DNA from: Halorubrum cibi
Lineage (GTDB): Archaea; Halobacteriota; Halobacteria; Halobacteriales; Haloferacaceae
DNA: 64,000 nucleotides
Assembly: GCF_900182635.1 (NCBI RefSeq)
Contig: NZ_FXTD01000003.1
Location: forward strand, 248,001-312,000
Reading direction: 5' to 3'
Below the pieces are notes generated by a model. It ran no database searches and had not been told where the DNA came from. It saw only the letters and a program-made list of their open reading frames with translations. Below, piece by piece: positions 58,880 through 64,000 of this stretch. Made by a program: the position numbers and the translations under genes. Each line of letters begins with the position of its first letter. The stretch's first letter is position 1.

Positions 58880-60328
58880 TCACCGCCGACGCGCTGCGAC
58901 CCGCTCCTCGGCCGTCTCCGCCGAGACGATCTCGTAGAGCACCGCCCGGCCGCCGTCCGCCTTCGGTCGGAGGATCCGGCCGAGCCGCTGGGTGAACTCA
59001 CGCTCGCTGCCCGACCCCGAGAGGACGACGGCGACGTTGGCGTCGGGGACGTCGACCCCCTCGTCGAGGACGTTCGCGGCGACCACCCGACCGTAGGTCC
59101 CGTCGCGGAACCGCTCGAGGACCTCCCGGCGCTCCGTCGCGCCCGTCTCCGCGGTGATCGCGGGGACCAGGAACCGCTCGGAGATCCGGTAGACCAGTTC
59201 GGTGTGGGCCGTGAAGACGATGACCCGGTCGTCGCGATGGCGCTCGAGGAGGTCCGCGAGCCGCTCGAGCTTCCGGTCGGCGTTCATCATGACCTCGCGG
59301 GCGGCCGACTTCGCCAGCAGCGCCTCCCGTGCCCGCGGGTCGTTTCCCGACCGCATCACCAGCTTGCGGTAGTCGTCGCCGCTCGTGAAGGTGATCCCCG
59401 CCTCGCGGACGTACTCGAGGAAGGTCCCCTGTTTCTCGTCGTACCGCTCGCGCTCCTCGGGGGTCAGCTCCACCTCGATCCGCCTGACGTCGTAGGGCGC
59501 GAGGTGGTCGCCCGCGAGGTCGTCGACGTCGAGCGCGTAGACGCGGTCGCCGACGAGTTCCGCGACCGTCTCGTGGGCCCCGTCGGGCCGCTCGAACGTC
59601 GCCGTGAGCCCGAGCCGGGCGGGCGCGGCGAGCAGTCTGGCGATATCCTGGTACCCCTCGCCGCCGAGGTGGTGGACCTCGTCGAAGACGACGAGCCCGA
59701 ACGCGTCGCCGACGTCCTCGGCTTTGAGGTACGCGGAGTCGTACGTCGACACCGTGATCGCCTCCCTGCGCTGCTCGCCGCCGCCGAACCGACCGATCGG
59801 CACGTCGAACTCGGCCTCCAACTCGCGCTGCCACTGCTCGAGGAGGTCGATCGTGGGGACGACGACGAGCGTCGGGACGCCCGAATCGACCATCGCGCGG
59901 ATCGCGATCACGGTCTTGCCGGCCCCGGTCGGCAGCTCCAGGACGCCCCGGTCGTCGGCGTCGTGCCACGCCGCGAGCGCGTCGGCCTGGTACTCCCGGA
60001 GGTCGTACTCGGTCGAGAGTGCGAGGTCGACACCGTCCGGATCGTCGCCGTTTCCGTGCTCCCACGCCGGCACCCGGTCGTCGACGGGGACGCCGGCGAC
60101 CTCGAGCGCCCGCCGGATCGCCGCGTAGCGGTACGCGGGGGCGCGCCCCGTGCCCGAGCGAGGGTCGGTCTCGACGCCCGGAAGCGGCGGTAGGCCGGGA
60201 GCGTCGCGGTCCGCCTCACCGGCGGCACGCTCGTCGGTGCCGCGGTCCGTCCCGCCGTCGCCGTCGCTCCTGGCCGGATCGGCCTCGACCCGGATCGTCC
60301 CGTTCTCGTACGACAGCCGCACCGTCAT
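58880..60328 (-). CDS. XPB/Rad25-type DEAD/DEAH-box helicase
   Basis: 482 residues. The N-terminal damage-recognition-like part (1-120) is followed by LREYQADALAAWHDADDRGV, the Walker A LPTGAGKTVIAIRAM, the DEVH box FGLVVFDEVHHLGGEGYQDI, and motif VI in EFTQRLGRILRPKADGGRAV. It would unwind or translocate on DNA in repair or transcription. Some haloarchaeal genomes carry two such genes. TATA-like TTTATC (60351-60356, minus strand) lies 22 nt upstream. Divergent from the esterase gene. Confidence 0.92.
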   Translation of the reverse strand: MTVRLSYENGTIRVEADPARSDGDGGTDRGTDERAAGEADRDAPGLPPLPGVETDPRSGTGRAPAYRYAAIRRALEVAGVPVDDRVPAWEHGNGDDPDGVDLALSTEYDLREYQADALAAWHDADDRGVLELPTGAGKTVIAIRAMVDSGVPTLVVVPTIDLLEQWQRELEAEFDVPIGRFGGGEQRREAITVSTYDSAYLKAEDVGDAFGLVVFDEVHHLGGEGYQDIARLLAAPARLGLTATFERPDGAHETVAELVGDRVYALDVDDLAGDHLAPYDVRRIEVELTPEERERYDEKQGTFLEYVREAGITFTSGDDYRKLVMRSGNDPRAREALLAKSAAREVMMNADRKLERLADLLERHRDDRVIVFTAHTELVYRISERFLVPAITAETGATERREVLERFRDGTYGRVVAANVLDEGVDVPDANVAVVLSGSGSEREFTQRLGRILRPKADGGRAVLYEIVSAETAEERVAARRR

Positions 60329-60378
60329 CGGTCGGAGTTACCGACCGACTGATAAAGGACCACCGCCTCGGTCCCCGC

Positions 60379-61380
60379 ATGCGCGCGGCCGAACTCGACC
60401 CCGAACTCGCGGCGGTCGTCGACGAACTCGAAACGCTCGGACTCCCGGAGTGGCACGACCTCTCCGTCGAGGCCGCCAGACGCCTGGAGGACGAGGTGTT
60501 CTCCGGCGAGCCGGAGCCGCCCGTCGAGAGCGTGCGGGACCTCGCGTTCGACGGCCCGCACGGCGAAGTTCCCGTGCGGGTGTACCGACCGACGGCCGCG
60601 ACGGGTCCCGGCGCCGCGACAGACTCCGACACGCCGGCCGACGCCGACGGATCGCTCGATGCCGACGCGCCGGCCGCCCGAACCCTCGTCTACTTCCACG
60701 GCGGCGGCTGGACGCTCGGGACGCTCGACTCCATCGACGGCCCCTGTCGCGAGCTGGCGACGCGGACCGATTCGGTGGTCGTCTCCGTCGACTACCGGCT
60801 CGCGCCCGAGCATCCCTTTCCCGTCCCGGTCGACGAGGCGGCCGCGGCGGTCGAGTGGGCCGCGAGCGTCGCGGACGCGTTCGGCGGCGACCCCGACCGA
60901 CTGGGCGTCGCCGGCACCAGCGCGGGCGGCGCACTCGCCGCCGCCGCGGCGCTTCACGCCCGCGAGTTCGACGGCCCCGACATCGCGGGCCAGTTCCTGT
61001 TGTACCCGATCGCCGGGTACGACTTCGGGACGGAGTCGTACCGCGAGAACGCCGACGGGCCGCTCCTCACCCGCGCCGACATGGAGTGGTTCTACGAGCA
61101 GTACCTCCGGAGCCCGGTCGACGCGGAGAACCCCTTCGCGGTCCCGCTCCGGGCCGACGACCTCGGCGGACTTCCGCCCGCGACCGTCGTCACCGCCGGC
61201 TTCGACCCGCTTCGCGACGACGGGCTGGCGCTCGCGGAGCGGTTCGACGAGGACGGAACGTCCGTCGAGAGGCGGCACTACCCGGCGATGGCGCACGGCT
61301 TCTGTAGCCTCACGGACCGGGTCGCGGTCGCGGAGGAGGCGCTCTCGGCGGTCGCGGCCGATATCAGAGACCGGTTGTAG
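60379..61380 (+). CDS. Alpha/beta hydrolase of the HSL (hormone-sensitive lipase) family
   Basis: 333 residues. The oxyanion HGGG motif in TLVYFHGGGWTLGTLDSIDG, the nucleophile LGVAGTSAGGALAAAAAL (G-x-S-x-G), Asp in TAGFDPLRDDG and His in PAMAHGF make a complete catalytic triad. Carboxylesterase acting on short acyl esters is likely. Cytoplasmic, no signal. A 22-residue acidic insert near 75-97 separates the cap from the core. Divergent from the helicase gene with a 50-bp shared promoter. Confidence 0.92.
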   Translation: MRAAELDPELAAVVDELETLGLPEWHDLSVEAARRLEDEVFSGEPEPPVESVRDLAFDGPHGEVPVRVYRPTAATGPGAATDSDTPADADGSLDADAPAARTLVYFHGGGWTLGTLDSIDGPCRELATRTDSVVVSVDYRLAPEHPFPVPVDEAAAAVEWAASVADAFGGDPDRLGVAGTSAGGALAAAAALHAREFDGPDIAGQFLLYPIAGYDFGTESYRENADGPLLTRADMEWFYEQYLRSPVDAENPFAVPLRADDLGGLPPATVVTAGFDPLRDDGLALAERFDEDGTSVERRHYPAMAHGFCSLTDRVAVAEEALSAVAADIRDRL

Positions 61381-61421
61381 TCGGGGGAGCGTGGGGGTGC
61401 TGACCGTCGCCCGGAACGCGC

Positions 61422-62420
61422 CTAGAACAGTGCCTCGTCCGCGTCGAGGACGCGCGCCGGCCCACCGACCTCCCAGACGTCGGTGTCGATCCCGATCTCG
61501 GCGATCCGCGACTCCACCCGGTCGACGTGTTCCGCGCGGGTGTTGACGTACACCGACGCGCCCGTGTCGGTGGAGAAGTAGACGTCGATGCCCGACTCGC
61601 GGAGCTCGCGGACCGCGTTGAACACCGCGATCGTCTCCGGCTGCCAGTACACCCAGCCGGCGGGGCCGGTCATCGTGGTGGCCGTGAGCGACAGCGAGTC
61701 GTGTTCGGCGGTCCCGTATATCCGGTCGAAGTCGCCCTCTCGGAGGGCGTCCGTCATCTCCACGAGCTGGTCCTGGACGTGAGCGGTCCGCGCCTGCATC
61801 ATGTGGCTCGCGGCGGCCTCGCGGTGGGCCTCCTCCGTCTCCTTGTAGGCGGGGACGTGCGCGGCCACGATCCGGAGGTCCTCCTCGGGGTCGAAGCCGT
61901 CGTCGCCGACGCCGACGTCGAGCCGGCGCGACCGGCAGTCGGCGTCGTTGAGTCCGGCCTCGAGGAGCGAGTACGCGCCCGTGACGGCGCGGGCCGCCGA
62001 GGAGGAGCCGAGTCGAGCGACGGTCGAGACCTCCGGCAGGTCGAGGTCGAGTCCCGCGGCCTCGACGAGCGCGAGCGCGGCGGCCGCGAACCCCGACGAC
62101 GAGGAGCCGAAGCCGATGTTCGACGGGAAGGAGTTCTCGCTCTCCAGCCTGACGGCGGCGTCCGTGTCCGCGCGCTCGCGGACCTCGTCGACGACCGCCG
62201 CGATCCGCTCGGCCGCCCGCCCCTCGACCGCCTCGCCGCCGATGACGTAGGTGTCCTCCGGGGCGTCCGGCTCCCACTCCACGGTGGTCGTGGTCGCGGT
62301 CGGGGCGGTACAGAGGCTGATGCTGTCGTGGTACGGGTAGCGACGCCGTTCGTCGCGCATCCCGTGGTACTTGACGAGCCCCTGGATCGGGTGGGCACGC
62401 GCGGTGGCCTTGCCGGTCAT
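61422..62420 (-). CDS. mvaD: (Phospho)mevalonate decarboxylase, GHMP superfamily
   Basis: 332 residues. KATARAHPIQGLVKYHGMRD, the GHMP glycine/serine-rich loop NSFPSNIGFGSSSSGFAAAA and STVARLGSSSAARAVTGAYS identify the decarboxylase. VYFSTDTGASVYVNTRAEHV is the C-terminal GHMP motif. In haloarchaea this enzyme acts on mevalonate phosphate in isoprenoid synthesis, feeding archaeal lipids and dolichol. The ATG at 62420 is preferred over 62570, which would add 50 unlikely residues. Confidence 0.93.
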   Translation of the reverse strand: MTGKATARAHPIQGLVKYHGMRDERRRYPYHDSISLCTAPTATTTTVEWEPDAPEDTYVIGGEAVEGRAAERIAAVVDEVRERADTDAAVRLESENSFPSNIGFGSSSSGFAAAALALVEAAGLDLDLPEVSTVARLGSSSAARAVTGAYSLLEAGLNDADCRSRRLDVGVGDDGFDPEEDLRIVAAHVPAYKETEEAHREAAASHMMQARTAHVQDQLVEMTDALREGDFDRIYGTAEHDSLSLTATTMTGPAGWVYWQPETIAVFNAVRELRESGIDVYFSTDTGASVYVNTRAEHVDRVESRIAEIGIDTDVWEVGGPARVLDADEALF

Positions 62421-62511
62421 ACCTCGGGAAGCGTCCGGCGGGGGATTAGTCGTTGCGATGAGCGGGAGGAAGCTCCCGATAAATAACGGAGATGCGGCGG
62501 TGCGCCTCCGA

Positions 62512-62640
62512 GTGCCCCGCAGGGGCACGAAGAGCCCGCGAGGGAGTTGCGAGCGCGTTCGCGCTCGCAACGAGGCTGGGGAGGCGTGAGGTGCGGTTGC
62601 GGTGCTGTGCGGTTCGGAGTGGCTGGGGCTTTGGAGATGT
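62512..62640. repeat. Intergenic element with two strong hairpins
   Basis: GTGCCCC/GGGGCAC at 62512-62518 and 62522-62528 form one stem. GTTGCGAGCGCG/CGCGCTCGCAAC at 62546-62557 and 62560-62571 form a near-perfect 24-base palindrome. A tail with GGCTGGGG at both ends (62574-62581, 62622-62629) follows. It resembles dispersed intergenic elements I recall from Halorubrum genomes; copy number cannot be judged here. Confidence 0.55.
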
Positions 62641-62685
62641 TCACCGCAGATCTGCGTCAGTCGTTTGAAATAATACGTACGACGG

Positions 62686-62946
62686 TCAGTCCGAATTCCG
62701 AAGCAAGAGGTAGATCACTACTACCAGCAACATCACGTCGAGGCCCGCGACCAGCGTCAGCGGGGTGCCGAACCCCCACTGCCACGCCCACTCGCTACCC
62801 CGAGCCTTCGCGTCCCCGTAGATCCACCGCCCGAGCGTCGCCCAGAGGACGAGAAGCGCCGCGAAAAGAAACAGTTCGTCGCGGACGACGGTGACGCCCC
62901 AGAATCGATACGTCGGCAACCCTGCGACGGAGGGAGCGAGGACCAT
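62686..62946 (-). CDS. Small membrane protein, unknown function
   Basis: 86 residues from the ATG at 62946, with two membrane helices (LFLFAALLVLWATLGRWIYG and LTLVAGLDVMLLVVVIYLLL) joined by a short loop with Asp/Lys/Arg and Trp (GDAKARGSEWAWQWG). The start is supported by a canonical TATA box 24 nt upstream, leaving a leaderless mRNA. Family not recognised. Confidence 0.7.
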   Translation of the reverse strand: MVLAPSVAGLPTYRFWGVTVVRDELFLFAALLVLWATLGRWIYGDAKARGSEWAWQWGFGTPLTLVAGLDVMLLVVVIYLLLRNSD

Positions 62947-62970
62947 TGACGGGTCCGCCTTCTCGTCCCG

Positions 62971-62980
62971 TTTATAAAAA
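62971..62980 (-). promoter_or_regulatory. Canonical TATA box of the small membrane protein gene
   Basis: TTTTTATAAA on the minus strand, 24 nt before the ATG at 62946. It is a useful contrast to the TAACAA-class boxes. Confidence 0.6.
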
Positions 62981-63102
62981 AACCGACATCGGAAGCCGAC
63001 CGAAACCGGACGCACCGCGGCGCATCGTGGTCACTTCCGACCCCGCGACGGCGACGGGATCGAGGGGAACCCTTTTTGACGGGTCGGCGGGTACTCCGCC
63101 TC

Positions 63103-63441
63103 ATGACCGAGTACACCGTCGAGTTCGTCGGCACCGGCGAGACGATCGAGGTGTCCGACACGGAGACGATCCTCCAGCCCTGTATCGAGGAGGGGATCGC
63201 CCAAGAGTACTCCTGCCGCGTCGGCATGTGTCTCGCCTGCTCCGCCGAGATCGTCGAGGGTGAGGTGACCCAACCGGCGGCCCGTGGGCTGACCGACGAG
63301 GAGGCCGAGGAGTTCGCGCTCACCTGTATGGCGCGCCCGCAGTCCGACCTGAAACTCGACCGCGGGAAGTACCCGCCGAGCATCGAGGAGGACGCGGACG
63401 CGGGGTCCGGCGGACCGGCCGCGGCGGCTGACGACGACTGA
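63103..63441 (+). CDS. Plant-type 2Fe-2S ferredoxin
   Basis: 112 residues. The cluster ligands are visible: EYSCRVGMCLACSAEIVEG (C-x4-C-x2-C) and the distant Cys in LTCMARPQSDL. The N-terminus EYTVEFVGTGETIEVSDTET fits the beta-grasp fold. It would carry electrons for oxidoreductases. It is shorter than classical halobacterial ferredoxin (about 128 residues) and lacks its acidic insert. The C-terminal tail is acidic, and the stop codon sits inside the first unit of a 33-bp repeat. Confidence 0.92.
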   Translation: MTEYTVEFVGTGETIEVSDTETILQPCIEEGIAQEYSCRVGMCLACSAEIVEGEVTQPAARGLTDEEAEEFALTCMARPQSDLKLDRGKYPPSIEEDADAGSGGPAAAADDD

Positions 63442-63532
63442 GTCCGCAACGTCGACCGACCCTACAACGACTGAGTCCGCAACGTCGACCGACCCTACAA
63501 CGACTGAGTCCGCAACGTCGACCGACCCTACA
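63434..63532. repeat. Three perfect 33-bp tandem repeats overlapping the ferredoxin stop
   Basis: The unit begins ACGACTGAGTCCGCAACGTC. Copies are at 63434-63466, 63467-63499 and 63500-63532, with a degenerate fourth to about 63562. The ferredoxin TGA (63439-63441) lies in copy 1. In another frame the unit is open and codes TTESATSTDPT. Confidence 0.9.
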
Positions 63533-63613
63533 ACGACCGAGCCCGCGACGGCGACGACCCCTCAACGTCGGTCGATCCCCGTTCCCGCTACGGATCGGTT
63601 CGCCCTCGGCCGC

Positions 63614-63745
63614 TTACAGGTCGCGCGACCGACCCAAGTGGAGCAGTTCCCCGCCGCAGTCACAGCGACCCGCCGTCTCCGATCGAGTTCCGCATTCGAA
63701 ACATTCGTACAGTTCTTCTCCCGTTTCCGTCGTGTTCGGCCTCAT
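63614..63745 (-). CDS. Small rubrerythrin-like zinc-ribbon protein
   Basis: 43 residues with two Cys pairs, ELYECFECGTRSETAGRCDC (C-x2-C, then C-x-C) and a GGELLH tail, as in haloarchaeal rubrerythrin-like domain proteins. It would bind one Zn or Fe. An ATG five codons upstream (63760) is an alternative start. Function unknown. Confidence 0.7.
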   Translation of the reverse strand: MRPNTTETGEELYECFECGTRSETAGRCDCGGELLHLGRSRDL

Positions 63746-63908
63746 GGTATCCAGTAGCATGCCAGAGCGGATAGGTTTGTACCTTATATCCATAGTATTG
63801 TTTGATCGGATACGAGGTGTTCGGGTTGACGAACGGTCGGATCCGCGACGACGTTCCGGCCCCTCGGCTCCTCGGGATCGTCGCGGAGGACGTGGACGGT
63901 CACCGTCG

Positions 63909-64000
63909 TCAGGTGAGCGACTCGCAGGCGACGCCGTCGCCGTCGCCATCGAGTCCGTGCGGATCCCCCGAGACTCCGTCCAACACGGCTTGAGCCTGAG
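63909..64000 (-). CDS. Excalibur-domain protein, 5' part cut by window edge
   Basis: Only the last 30 codons are visible. GLDGDGDGVACESLT matches the end of the excalibur calcium-binding domain (D-x-D-x-D-G-x-x-C-E). Such domains close secreted nucleases and other surface proteins. The rest lies beyond the right edge. Confidence 0.72.
   Translation of the reverse strand, partial: QAQAVLDGVSGDPHGLDGDGDGVACESLT

Noticed and set aside
63802-63993. 63-codon plus-strand ORF at the right edge
   Set aside because: Antisense to the excalibur fragment, whose D-x-D-x-D-G-x-x-C-E motif is much more convincing.

Overview
The window is about 64 kb of high-GC, strongly acid-coding DNA from a halophilic archaeon of the class Halobacteria. 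This rests on HalOD1 domains, DUF7344 winged-helix membrane proteins, DUF5805 and DUF7511 small proteins, a haloarchaeal-type (phospho)mevalonate decarboxylase, TrmB regulators, Tat-exported lipoproteins and leaderless-looking promoters. The intergenic hairpin element at 62.5 kb reminds me of Halorubrum, but the genus is an inference. I see no rRNA, tRNA or CRISPR array.

Layout. 0-10.7 kb: a 5'-cut SRAP (HMCES-type) gene, an MFS transporter, a DUF5805-tyrosine recombinase pair, a divergent HisG-like protein, an acidic coiled-coil protein, a metallo-beta-lactamase-fold hydrolase, three small HalOD1 proteins and two DUF7344 membrane regulators. 10.9-48.6 kb: a long surface-glycan region. It holds five GT2 or GT4 glycosyltransferases, a flippase, a DUF354 protein, an operon for UDP-ManNAcA and an amino sugar (DegT aminotransferase, Gfo/Idh dehydrogenase, nucleotide-sugar dehydrogenase, GT2, UDP-GlcNAc 2-epimerase), a sugar-formyltransferase-like enzyme and an AAC(3)-like acyltransferase. 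It also holds predicted exported or glycan-handling proteins: an alginate-lyase-like lipoprotein, an alkaline-phosphatase-superfamily enzyme, two beta-helix proteins, an FG-GAP propeller and a BNR propeller. 48.7-52.6 kb: a secreted malectin-like/Asp-Gly-rich protein and two divergent TrmB regulators. 52.6-64 kb: metabolic genes (Nnr, MoaC, formate-THF ligase, formate dehydrogenase-like molybdoenzyme, XPB-type helicase, esterase, mevalonate-pathway decarboxylase, 2Fe-2S ferredoxin) and small zinc-ribbon and excalibur genes.

How it fits together. WecB/WecC-type enzymes would make UDP-ManNAcA. DegT plus Gfo/Idh would make an amino sugar. The formyltransferase would use 10-formyl-THF, which the Fhs enzyme in the same window can supply. 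The glycosyltransferases and flippase would assemble and export the glycan, and the exported proteins would bind or trim it.

The main new observation is regulatory. Most transcription units of the glycan region begin with the same 18-bp element (roughly GTA-N8-ATAACAA). In most cases a start codon lies 25-28 nt downstream, the spacing expected for a TATA-like box driving leaderless mRNAs. At five of these promoters that start codon opens a short upstream ORF whose stop overlaps the start of the main gene (ATGA or GTGA). A further relay of three tiny ORFs, each linked by ATGA, joins the FG-GAP gene to the lyase-like gene. A second observation is an apparently undescribed repeat of about 35 residues shared by two secreted proteins 20 kb apart.
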